A DNA stretch of 64,000 bases from contig NZ_SHLD01000001.1 in NCBI RefSeq assembly GCF_004217615.1, positions 5,270,001 to 5,334,000 on the forward strand, given 5' to 3'. The DNA is from Micromonospora kangleipakensis (GTDB taxonomy: Bacteria > Actinomycetota > Actinomycetes > Mycobacteriales > Micromonosporaceae). Positions 44,509 through 52,730 of the stretch are shown piece by piece. Each line of letters starts with the position of its first letter. The stretch's first letter is position 1. The notes beneath the pieces are model-generated. The model did not search any database. It had not been told where the DNA came from and worked only from the letters and a program-made list of their open reading frames with translations. Made by a program: the position numbers and the translations under genes.

Positions 44509-45423
44509 TCACCGGGCGACGGACTCCGCGTACTCGGTGCAGACCGCGTCGAGCATGTGACTCGCCTCCGCCGCGCGCACCGGGTCCGGATTGTCGAGCG
44601 TGATCAGGCCCTTCCACAGCACCCAACCCCGCCCGCGAGCCCACATCCCGTCGTCGACGGCGAGCGCGGCGCGGAACGCCGATCGGCTCGGGCCGGACAG
44701 CAGCGTCCAGGCGACCGCCAGGTCGCAGGCCGGGTCGCCCACCCCGCAGCAGCCGAAGTCGATGACGGCCGCCAGCCGCCCACCCCGCACCAGCAGGTTG
44801 CCCCACGCGACGTCACCGTGGAACCACACCGGCGGGCCGGACCAGGTGGAGCGCAGGGCGGTCGCCCAGATCTCGGTGACCGTGCCGACCGGGATCCGGT
44901 CGCCGAGCGCCTCGATCGCCCGCCGGGTCTCCGCGTCGTACGTCATCAGCGACGCACCCCGGAAGCTACTGTGCGCCCCGGCCGGCGGACCGGCCGCGGG
45001 CTCGGGCCGGGGCAGGGCGGCCAGGAAGTCGGCCAGCGTGCGGGCGAAGGCGGTCAGGTCGCCGATCCGGTCGACGCGCGCGGTCTCCCCGTCGATCCAG
45101 CGGTGGACCGCCCAGGGGAACGGATAACCCTCACCGGGCTCGCCCCGGGCCAGCGGGGTCGGCACGGTCAGCGGCAACCGCGGCGCGAGGACCGGCAGCC
45201 AGCGGTGCTCCTTGTCGACCTGCGGCACGTACCCCGCGGCGCTGGGCAGCCGCACGGTCATCGCGTCGCCGAGGTGGAAGGTGCGGTTGTCCCAGCCACC
45301 GACCGCGACCGGTCGGACCGGAAGGTCGGCCCAGCGCGGGAACTGCGTGGCGATCAGCCGGCGCACCAGCGCCACGTCGATCGACGGAACCCGGGGCGGC
45401 GGGGCGGCGTCCAGTGGCGTCAT
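44509..45423 (-). CDS. Aminoglycoside phosphotransferase-family protein
   Basis: A 304-residue APH-like kinase. The catalytic loop reads VWFHGDVAWGNLLVRGGRLA, with HGD followed by N at the usual spacing. The metal-binding block is AAVIDFGCCGVGDPACDLAV, where DFG-like DFGCCG is followed by D-P-A-C-D-L. The N-terminal part includes VAVGGWDNRTFHLGDAMTVR then LPSAAGYVPQVDKEHRWLPV. The ATG at 45423 was chosen over the in-frame upstream codon at 45474, which has no leader or ribosome-binding site. These genes are very common in actinobacteria; most are not known resistance enzymes. Confidence 0.85.
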   Translation of the reverse strand: MTPLDAAPPPRVPSIDVALVRRLIATQFPRWADLPVRPVAVGGWDNRTFHLGDAMTVRLPSAAGYVPQVDKEHRWLPVLAPRLPLTVPTPLARGEPGEGYPFPWAVHRWIDGETARVDRIGDLTAFARTLADFLAALPRPEPAAGPPAGAHSSFRGASLMTYDAETRRAIEALGDRIPVGTVTEIWATALRSTWSGPPVWFHGDVAWGNLLVRGGRLAAVIDFGCCGVGDPACDLAVAWTLLSGPSRSAFRAALAVDDGMWARGRGWVLWKGLITLDNPDPVRAAEASHMLDAVCTEYAESVAR

Positions 45424-45594
45424 CCCGGCCAGCGTCCCCGCGCGCCCGCCCCCTCGCAAACGGTTTCCGGCCACGACGCTCCCTCGGCCGGACCGGACCG
45501 ATCACCCGAAACGGACACGCGACCCAGTGGTCGTCGCTACCGTCGGTGAGGACCGCCGGCCCGTCGCGCCGATCCCGGACCGCAGGAGCAGCCC

Positions 45595-46800
45595 GTGCCC
45601 GCCGCCACGCCGGACCAGCCCGGGAAACGGGACCGGCCCCCGGTACGCGACCCGGAGTCACCCCGCCGGGTGACGCTGCTCGAGCTCTTCTTCGACCTGG
45701 TCTACATCGTCGCGCTGGCGCTCGTCTCGCGCGGCATGGTCGTCGATCTCAGCTGGGAACGCGCCCTGCAAGCCCTGCTCATCCTGATGGCGCTCTGGTG
45801 GACCTGGGCGATCACCACCCTGGTCACCGACATGTACGACCCCGAGCGCACCGAGATCAAGCTGTTGGTCACCGCGGTGATGTTCGGGGCGCTGCTGATG
45901 ACCACCGCCATCCCGGAGGCGTTCGGCAGACGAGGGCTGGTCTTCGCCGGGACGTACGTGGCGATCCATCTCGGTCGTGGCCTGTTCCTGATGCCGGCGG
46001 TCCGGCACCACCGGCAGACCCAGCGGCGGGCGGCGCGGATCTTCATCTGGTTCGCCGTCTCCGCCGTGCCGTGGATCGCCGGCGGGCTCGTCGAAGGCCG
46101 AGCCCGGGAGGCGCTCTGGGCGTTGGCGCTGGCCATCGACTACCTCGGCTTCCGGCTCTCCTACCCGGTGCCCGGCCTCGGCGCGGTGCCGGACTCCCAG
46201 CGCAACGTCGCGGCGGAACATCTTTCCGAGCGCTACCAGCAGTTCTTCATCATCGCCCTGGGCGACGCCATCCTGACCACCGGCACCATGTTCAGCCTCT
46301 ACCACTCGGAGGCGGAGAACATCGGCGCCTTCGCGGTCGCCTTCGGCACCAGCCTGCTGCTGTGGCGGATCTACGTGCACAAGTCCGGGGAGCTGCTGCC
46401 GCACGCCATCTCCAGCTCGAAGCAGCCGAGCCGCTTCCTGAACACCGCCCCGTACACGCATCTGCTGATGGTGGCCGGGGTGGTGACCACCGCGGCCGGC
46501 TTCGACCTGGTGCTGCACGAGCCGACCGGACGGACGCCGCCGGCCTGGATGGCGGTCATCCTGGGCGGGCCGGCGCTGTTCCTGGTGGGCCGGGCATTCT
46601 TCGAATACGAGGTGTTCAGCAGGGTCTCGCTGTCCCGTCCCGGCGGGCTGCTGGCGCTGCTCACCGTTGCCCCGGGCGTGCTCTTCACGCCGCCGCTGGT
46701 CGCCGCGACCGGGGCCATGCTGGTGCTCGCCGGGGTGGCCGTCGCCGACTACCTGCGCAGCCGGGGCCGCCCCCCGGAGGACCCGAAACCGCCGCACTGA
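45595..46800 (+). CDS. Low-temperature-requirement protein A (LtrA) family membrane protein
   Basis: A 401-residue polytopic membrane protein of the LtrA family. The family signature TLLELFFDLVYIVALALVSR opens the first segment. About ten hydrophobic segments follow, with the conserved SERYQQFFIIALGDAILTTG block (LtrA core motif GExxL replaced by GDAIL). The GTG at 45595 has AGGAG with a 7-nt spacer upstream. The family role is not settled; it was first noted in Listeria growth at low temperature. Confidence 0.9.
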   Translation: MPAATPDQPGKRDRPPVRDPESPRRVTLLELFFDLVYIVALALVSRGMVVDLSWERALQALLILMALWWTWAITTLVTDMYDPERTEIKLLVTAVMFGALLMTTAIPEAFGRRGLVFAGTYVAIHLGRGLFLMPAVRHHRQTQRRAARIFIWFAVSAVPWIAGGLVEGRAREALWALALAIDYLGFRLSYPVPGLGAVPDSQRNVAAEHLSERYQQFFIIALGDAILTTGTMFSLYHSEAENIGAFAVAFGTSLLLWRIYVHKSGELLPHAISSSKQPSRFLNTAPYTHLLMVAGVVTTAAGFDLVLHEPTGRTPPAWMAVILGGPALFLVGRAFFEYEVFSRVSLSRPGGLLALLTVAPGVLFTPPLVAATGAMLVLAGVAVADYLRSRGRPPEDPKPPH

Positions 46801-46923
46801 GCCGACTCGTCCGGGCATGGTCGTAAACGGCCGTCCGCCCGGTCCCGGCCACCGTTAGCCGAAAGCGCGGATTGGGTACAGGGGTGACACCTCGAATCCA
46901 CCACACACCCCTGGAGGCAACCC

Positions 46924-47130
46924 ATGCGCGGCACCTCGATACTCGGCGTCCTGGTCGTCATCTGGCTGATCATCGGCGCGATCGCGGCCGGTCAGCGCGG
47001 CTACTACAGCAACGACGACACCAACTGCGCGGAGGCGGGCACCATCCTGGTCACCATCGTGGCCGGCCCGCTGAACTACATCGGCGCCAACCCCAAGGTC
47101 GACTGCAAGCTCCCTGAGCCGTCCAAGTAA
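46924..47130 (+). CDS. Small membrane protein
   Basis: A 68-residue protein. A first hydrophobic segment is STILGVLVVIWLIIGAIAAG-like near the N-terminus, and a second is TILVTIVAGPLNYIG. Two Cys residues (NCAEAG and DCKLPE) lie on the same side and could pair. The ATG at 46924 has GGAGG 6 nt upstream. A clear terminator follows. I do not recognise the family. Confidence 0.65.
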   Translation: MRGTSILGVLVVIWLIIGAIAAGQRGYYSNDDTNCAEAGTILVTIVAGPLNYIGANPKVDCKLPEPSK

Positions 47131-47145
47131 CCAACCCGCTCTTCC

Positions 47146-47176
47146 GGCCCGCGCCCGCTCCCCCGAGGCGCGGGCC
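47146..47176 (+). terminator. Terminator after the small membrane protein
   Basis: A perfect 10-bp stem (47146-47155 with 47167-47176), an 11-nt loop and a short CTTT after it. Confidence 0.75.
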
Positions 47177-47307
47177 CTTTCGTGCCCCGGGTCGGTCGGG
47201 TCACCATCCGTAGCGCGTCCTAGGAGGCTGGGTTCCTGGTCGAAGTTCGCCGACCGGGCTGCCGGGAACCGCCAGGATCCACCGCGGACGGAACGGGAGA
47301 TCCGGCG

Positions 47308-48032
47308 ATGCAGATCGGCTACAAGCTGGCCTCGGAGGCATTCGGACCGCAGGAGCTCATCCGCCAGGCGGTCCGCGCCGAACAGGCCGGCTTCGACTTC
47401 GTGGAGATGAGCGACCACTGGAAACGCAGGGGCACTCCCCGTTCACCTGGAGCGTGCTCGGCGCGATCGCCGCGAAGACCAGCACGCTCGGGCTCGCCAC
47501 CGGCGTGACCTGCCCGACGGTCCGCTACCACCCGGCGATCATCGCCGACCTGCCGGAGCCGTTGCCGGTGATCGCGGTGGCGGCCGGCGGCCGGGCCTCG
47601 GCCGCGATGGCCGCCGAGCTGGGCGGCGGCCTCTTCGCCACCGAACCGAAGTCGTCGATCGTGGATCACTACCGGGAGGCCGGCGGTCCGGGCCCGCGCT
47701 ACGCGGAGGTGCCGATCGCCTGGGCCACCGACGAGGAGCAGGCGGTCCGCGCGGCCCGGGAGACCAGCCGGTGGGCGATCACCGGGTGGAAGGTGATGAG
47801 TGAGCTGCCCAACCCGGTCAACTTCGACGCGGCCACCTCCTGGTTGGAGGACCACCACGTCCGCCAGCAGTTCTCCGTCGGCCCGGACCCGGAGGTGCAC
47901 GTCGCGAGGGCGCGCGTCTACGTCGAGGCGGGCTACGACCACATCGTGGTGCAGAACGCCGGCCCCGACCCGGACGGCTTCCTCGACTTCTTCGCCGGCG
48001 ACCTCAACGCCCGGCTGCGCGCCCTCGCCTGA
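47308..48032 (+). pseudogene. Broken F420-dependent (LLM class) oxidoreductase gene
   Basis: The N-terminus is intact: MQIGYKLASEAFGPQELIRQ then AVRAEQAGFDFVEMSDHW, typical of the TIGR03557 LLM family. After about 40 codons the frame shifts (near 47428). In the next frame, VLGAIAAKTSTLGLATGVTC then PTVRYHPAIIA runs on, but joins straight to LPEPLPVIAVAAGGRASAAM. The stretch of some 75-110 residues that normally lies between these, including the F420-contact and barrel segments, is missing. The C-terminus (RYAEVPIAWATDEEQAVRAA to NARLRALA) is intact. A frameshift plus a large internal deletion makes function very unlikely. Confidence 0.85.
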
Positions 48033-48169
48033 GCCCACCCGGCCGAGTCCGGCTGCGGCCCCCGCGGCCAACCGGGCCGCGGTAGCCGGGCGCAGCCCGG
48101 TCGACGCCGGGGTGCGCGTACCGGCGGGCCGGCCGGACCGCGGTGGAGGCCGGCGGCCCGGGGCGGGCC

Positions 48170-50275
48170 TCAGCCGCCGACGTGGATGCCGGGACGGCGA
48201 ATGGGGTCGGGTTCGGACTTGCGGATGATCTCCCGGACCACCGGCGGGGTGTCGCCGCGGCCGAGGATCAGGTAGCGCAGCAGGTGCGCGAGCGGGTTCC
48301 CCTCGGACCACTCGAAGTGGGCGTGCGGGCGGACCCCGGTGCCGTCGCGCAGCGCCAGCAGGACCGCCGCGATCGCGTTCGGCACGGCCGGGCTGCCGGC
48401 CCGCAGCACCCGGTACCCGTCGACCTCCACCCCGTGCACCCGCAGCACCTGGCTGAACTCGGACGGGTCGACCACGTCGATCTCGAGGAAGAGCACGTCG
48501 GCCGCGCCGGGCACCGGGTTCATCGCGCGCTGCGCCCGCTCCTTGACCCGGTACTCCTTCACCGAGCCGCTCTGCCGCTTGTTGGCGATCAGGTGCAGCC
48601 GGCCGTCGTGGGTCAGCGAGTCGGCGATGAACCGCCGGGCGGCCTCGTCGAACTCGATCCGCTCGGCCCGCAGCTCGGTGGTCCGGGTGACCCGGGAGAT
48701 CAGCGAGACGGCGATGATGCCGGCGATGAACATGCCGGAGATGGTGATGCCGTCCGGCTTCTCGATCACGTTCTCGACGAGGGCGTAGAGCAGCACCAGG
48801 GTCAGCACCGTGAAGCCGCCCCCGGCGAACGGGTGCCGCGCCCGGTACGCGGAGATGGTCACCGCGATCGCGCCGGAGACCATCATCGCCAGGATCCCGG
48901 TCGCGTACGCGCCGGCCTGGGCGTTGACGTCGGCCCGGAACGCGACGGTGATGGCGATACTGATCAGCGTGTAGACGAGCACCACGGGCCGGACCGCCCG
49001 GGCCCACTCCGGCGCCATGCCGTAGGAGGGCAGGTAGCGGGGCACGATGTTGATCAGGCCGGCCATCGCCGAGGCGCCGGCGAACCAGAGGATCAGCACG
49101 CTGCTGATGTCGTAGACGGTGCCGAACCCCTCGCCCAGGTGCTCGTGGGCAAGGAACGCCAGCGCCCGCCCGTTGGCCGCCCCGCCGGGCTGGAACTGCT
49201 CCGCCGGGATCAGCACGGTGGTGACGAAGGTGGTCGCGATCAGGTAGACCGACATGATCAGCGCCGCGGCGGTGAGCAGCTTGCGGGTGTTCCGGATCCG
49301 CGCCTCGAGCCGCTGCCGCGGGTCGGCGCCCCCGCCCTTGACCAGCGGCATCATGCTGACCCCGGTCTCGAAGCCGGAGAGCCCCAGCACCAGCAGCGGG
49401 AACGCCAGCACGGCCGGCCCGACCAGGTCGCCCAGGCCGGTGCCCCGGGCGGTGAGCGCGCTGGTCCAGCCGCTGAGCACCGCCGGGTCGGCGGCCACCT
49501 CGGCCAGCCCGACGACCACGATCACCGCGTTGAGCCCGAGGAAGACCGCCACCAGCGGGATGGCGACCTGCACCGCCTCGCTGAAGCCCATCAGGAAGAC
49601 GCCGCCGAGGATGAGCAGCAGCACCACGGTCACCGCGACCGCGGCCGTGGCGCCGTGCGGGAAGGACGCCGGCAGGATCGGGTTCTCCAGCAGGTGCACG
49701 GTGGCGTCGGCGGCGGAGAGCGTGATCGTGATGATCCACGAGGTGGCCACGAAGCCGAGCAGCACCAGCACGAAGATCTTGCCCCGCCAGAACGGCAGCA
49801 GCCGCTCCAGCATGGCCACCGAGCCCTGCCCGTGCGGGCTCTCCCGGGCCACCCGCCGGTACATCGGCAGCATCCCGAACAGGGTCAGCGCCACGATCAG
49901 CAGGGTGGCCAGCGGGGAGAGCGCACCGGCCGCCAACGCGGCGATGCCGGGCAGGTAGGAGAGGGTGGAGAAGTAGTCCACGCCGGTCAGGCACATCACC
50001 TGCCACCAGGGGTGCGCCTTCGCCTCCGGCTCCCGGGCCTCCGGGCCGACCGGCTGCACCCGGTGCTGGAACAGCCACCGGCTCAGTCGGCTGGCCGGCT
50101 CGGCCGGCCGGACCGGGGTCTCCACGCACTCAGGGATGGCCAGCGGCCCACGACCGGCCCGCTCGCCGCGCTCCGGATCGCGTCCCGCGCGTGCCGCGCG
50201 CCCGGGGCCAGACCGCGTCTGGTCGCGCCGCCCCCGCGTACGCCGGGGCTGCGCCCCGTCCCGCCCGTCCGACAT
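48170..50275 (-). CDS. APC-superfamily permease with cytoplasmic C-terminal domain
   Basis: A 701-residue membrane protein. After a charged 80-residue N-tail there are 12 or so membrane segments, starting at [20 protein letters not shown], a block shared by many actinobacterial APC transporters. [18 protein letters not shown] is the conserved loop after the sixth segment. Roughly 180 residues after the last segment form a soluble domain (from about [20 protein letters not shown]) with [20 protein letters not shown] and a charged end. The ATG at 50275 has GAAGGGG 5-6 nt upstream. The family suggests amino-acid or organic-ion transport; substrate unknown. Confidence 0.85.
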   Translation of the reverse strand: MSDGRDGAQPRRTRGRRDQTRSGPGRAARAGRDPERGERAGRGPLAIPECVETPVRPAEPASRLSRWLFQHRVQPVGPEAREPEAKAHPWWQVMCLTGVDYFSTLSYLPGIAALAAGALSPLATLLIVALTLFGMLPMYRRVARESPHGQGSVAMLERLLPFWRGKIFVLVLLGFVATSWIITITLSAADATVHLLENPILPASFPHGATAAVAVTVVLLLILGGVFLMGFSEAVQVAIPLVAVFLGLNAVIVVVGLAEVAADPAVLSGWTSALTARGTGLGDLVGPAVLAFPLLVLGLSGFETGVSMMPLVKGGGADPRQRLEARIRNTRKLLTAAALIMSVYLIATTFVTTVLIPAEQFQPGGAANGRALAFLAHEHLGEGFGTVYDISSVLILWFAGASAMAGLINIVPRYLPSYGMAPEWARAVRPVVLVYTLISIAITVAFRADVNAQAGAYATGILAMMVSGAIAVTISAYRARHPFAGGGFTVLTLVLLYALVENVIEKPDGITISGMFIAGIIAVSLISRVTRTTELRAERIEFDEAARRFIADSLTHDGRLHLIANKRQSGSVKEYRVKERAQRAMNPVPGAADVLFLEIDVVDPSEFSQVLRVHGVEVDGYRVLRAGSPAVPNAIAAVLLALRDGTGVRPHAHFEWSEGNPLAHLLRYLILGRGDTPPVVREIIRKSEPDPIRRPGIHVGG

Positions 50276-50400
50276 CTGCACCCCTTCAGGCCCTGACCCG
50301 ACCGTAGGCGGTACCCACGGCGTCACCCGTCCGAACCCGGCAAGCCAGGAAGATCATCAGGGCGCGAGGGATCGTACCGCCGCGGGCGGCGGCCCGCCGG

Positions 50401-50841
50401 TCAGCCGGCCACCGGGGTGCGCAGGGCGCGGAGCAGCCCGTCGGGGTCGGCGACGGTCACCGTCACCGCCGGGTGGCGCAGCCACCGGCCGGGCGCGAGG
50501 GCGGGGACCGGACTGGCGAAGCGGACGCAGACACCCGCCGTGGCGCCGGTGCCGAAGGTGACGCCGCGGTCGGCCAGCGAGAGGCGCGGCCCCACCGCCC
50601 GCCACCACCGGTACGGCCCGCCCGGCTCCGCCCCGGTGACGTTGCGCCGGTCGGTGCGCAGTCGCCACGGGCCGAACCGGACCGTCAGCGTCTCGGCGTC
50701 CACCTCGACGACGGCGGTCCCGGGCCGGACCCCGAGCAGGGCGAGGGGCAGCCGGAACGGCGGGTCGAAGCGGAACCCGAACTGGCGCCGGGATCCGCCG
50801 GTCGGTTCGGTCGGGGGTCGACCCGGTTCGCTGCTCGCCAT
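50401..50841 (-). CDS. Hypothetical protein
   Basis: A 146-residue protein rich in beta strands, with no signal or membrane segment. Blocks include RQFGFRFDPPFRLPLALLGV, VEVDAETLTVRFGPWRLRTD then RRNVTGAEPGGPYRWWRAVG, and HPAVTVTVADPDGLLRAL. The alternation of short strands and the WRLRTDRRNVTGAE segment resembles bacterial PH-like proteins, but I would not assign it. The ATG at 50841 starts after a 175-bp gap behind a phosphotransferase gene. Confidence 0.6.
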   Translation of the reverse strand: MASSEPGRPPTEPTGGSRRQFGFRFDPPFRLPLALLGVRPGTAVVEVDAETLTVRFGPWRLRTDRRNVTGAEPGGPYRWWRAVGPRLSLADRGVTFGTGATAGVCVRFASPVPALAPGRWLRHPAVTVTVADPDGLLRALRTPVAG

Positions 50842-51016
50842 GGACCGGGCGTACCCGGTGCGCGACGGCCGACACCGTCCCGCTGCCCGCTCCCCCGGCC
50901 GGCCGGCCGACGGCGCGACGCGGGGCCGGCCGACACCCCCCGGGCCGGTCGGCCCCGCACCCCCCGGGCCCCGGACGCGGCGGCGTACCGCAGCCGGACC
51001 CGGCGGCCCTGACCCG

Positions 51017-51766
51017 TCAGGAGAGCGCGGCGGTCCAGGCCGCCACGTGCGCATCGAGGTAGGCGGCCGTGTCCCGCCAGTAGGCGCCGTCCTCGGCGTG
51101 GATGCGCGCCCAGGGCTGGACGCCGTCCCGGGCGCCCCGCTGGAGCAGGTCGCACATCGCCCGGGCGCGCCGGCCCAGCAGCCCGGCCAGCGCCGGACGG
51201 TCCGCCCCGGTCAGGCCGTAGCCTTCCACGAAGACCCGCAGCCGCCGCGCCGACTCCCGCACCGGCCGGTCCGGTCGCATCCCGGCCATGCTCTGCGCCG
51301 CGTACGCCAGCTCCCACAACCGGGTGCCCGGCCCGGCGCCGTCCCAGTCGATCAGCACCCAGCCGCGCGGCGAGCGGACCAGGTTCCACGGCGCCGCGTC
51401 GTGGTGGCAGACCAGCTCCTCGCCGTCGGGCGGGATGACCCGCTGCCACACCGCCGCCGCCGGAGGAACGAAACCGGCCGTGGCGCGGTGCAGCTCCGCC
51501 AGGAGGGCCCCGATCGACGCCAGCTCGGCCGGGGCGTACGTGCCGGCGGGGTCGCCGGGCTCCCCCGGGACGTACTCCAGCACCTGGCGGCCCCGGCCGT
51601 CCCGGCCGAGCGGCCGCGGCGCGCCGGGGAAGCCGACCTCGTGCAGGTGGTGCAGCAGCGCGTCGACGCTCTCGGTCCACGGGCCGACCGGCCGCCGGAC
51701 GGTGTCCCCGACCCGGACCACCCCCGCGGTGACGTTGCCCCTCAGCGGCAGCTCGACCCCCGTCAT
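51017..51766 (-). CDS. Phosphotransferase-family protein (APH-like)
   Basis: A 249-residue kinase-like protein of the phosphotransferase/choline-kinase fold. The catalytic loop VCHHDAAPWNLVRSPRGWVL has HHDxxxxN in place of the usual HGDxxxxN. The metal-binding block is IDWDGAGPGTRLWELAYA. The N-terminal GNVTAGVVRVGDTVRRPVGP is the shortened ATP lobe seen in this subfamily. It is the second such gene in the window but is only distantly like that at 44509-45423. The ATG at 51766 is used. Substrate unknown. Confidence 0.85.
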   Translation of the reverse strand: MTGVELPLRGNVTAGVVRVGDTVRRPVGPWTESVDALLHHLHEVGFPGAPRPLGRDGRGRQVLEYVPGEPGDPAGTYAPAELASIGALLAELHRATAGFVPPAAAVWQRVIPPDGEELVCHHDAAPWNLVRSPRGWVLIDWDGAGPGTRLWELAYAAQSMAGMRPDRPVRESARRLRVFVEGYGLTGADRPALAGLLGRRARAMCDLLQRGARDGVQPWARIHAEDGAYWRDTAAYLDAHVAAWTAALS

Positions 51767-51850
51767 CCGCCCATCCTCGCACCGGGCCCCGGGACGACGA
51801 TGTCCCCGCGTCCCGCCGCGAGGGCGGAACGCGGGGACCCCCCGTCCCGG

Positions 51851-52621
51851 CTACTGCAGGAACGCCCCGAGGGGCGAGAGCAGCAGCCGACCGAGCAGCG
51901 CGGCGTTGTCGTCCAACCGCGTCCGCTCACACTCGCGGGCCTCCGGATCGTGCCGGCAGCGCCAGATCTTCTGCGCGTTGCGCCAGGCGACGTTCCGGGT
52001 GTACTCCACCAGTTCGCCCTGGTACCAGTCGTCGATGTCGCCGTTCACCATGTCGATCATGAGCTGCCAGTGGTCCAGGTAGCCACGGCGCAGCTCGGGG
52101 ATCCGCTCGGCGAAGATCTTGTTGATCTCCAGGTAGTCGCGGTGCTGGTCGCTCTCGTCGACCGGCTCGGACTCCAGGCTCTCCAGGGTGGTCACCAGCG
52201 CGAACGGCAGGTCGAAGTTGATGTGCGCGTTCACCCCGGCGGCGGCCGACGGCAGCGGCCGGGCGTCCGGGCCGCGCATCCGTTCGAACAGGCAGGCCCA
52301 GGCCTTCGGCGTGCTCGGGCTGGACTCCGTCCAGAACCGCAGCGCGTCGAAGTAGCGCGCGGCGAACTCGACGTCCAGCCGGGCCAGGAAGGCCGGGTCG
52401 GCGAAGCGGTCGTCGTAGAGGCCGTCCAGCACGCTGGTGGTGATGGTCAGGTAGAGCTTGTTGAAGTCCGCGAGGGGACAGCTCGCCTCCAGCGGCGGCA
52501 GCCGGACCAGCATGTCCTGCAGCTTCGTCAGGTGGTCGACGACCGCCGGCACGTCGGCCGGGTGGTCGGCGAGCAGCCCGACGATGTCCTGGTGCACTGG
52601 ACCCCAGACCGGTTCGGTCAT
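51851..52621 (-). CDS. DUF5995-like protein
   Basis: A 256-residue soluble protein. Characteristic blocks are FNKLYLTITTSVLDGLYDDR, ARYFDALRFWTESSPSTPKA then WACLFERM, and AAAGVNAHINFDLPFALVTT. The AGVNAHINxDL motif is the one I associate with DUF5995. Downstream it has DIDDWYQGELVEYTRNVAWR and a helical C-terminus. Function is unknown. The ATG at 52621 has GGAGGAG at 3-6 nt. A 26-bp element 75-100 bp upstream is repeated upstream of the cyclase-domain gene at 55888, hinting at common control. Confidence 0.75.
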   Translation of the reverse strand: MTEPVWGPVHQDIVGLLADHPADVPAVVDHLTKLQDMLVRLPPLEASCPLADFNKLYLTITTSVLDGLYDDRFADPAFLARLDVEFAARYFDALRFWTESSPSTPKAWACLFERMRGPDARPLPSAAAGVNAHINFDLPFALVTTLESLESEPVDESDQHRDYLEINKIFAERIPELRRGYLDHWQLMIDMVNGDIDDWYQGELVEYTRNVAWRNAQKIWRCRHDPEARECERTRLDDNAALLGRLLLSPLGAFLQ

Positions 52622-52694
52622 CGCTCCTCCACTGTGGCCGGTCACCCCCGTGCCGCCGGTGACGTGGGACAGCCTTCCAGCCGCGCCGGGCGGC

Positions 52695-52720
52695 GGGATC
52701 AGTAGAACGACGTATGTCGG
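52695..52720 (-). promoter_or_regulatory. Shared 26-bp element, DUF5995-gene copy
   Basis: Read on the minus strand it starts CCGACATACGTCGTTCT and ends GATCCC; 24 of 26 positions match the copy at 55795-55820. It lies 74 bp upstream of the DUF5995-like start, in the same orientation relative to that gene as the other copy has to the cyclase gene. Confidence 0.7.
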
Positions 52721-52730
52721 GTGGCCGGTC

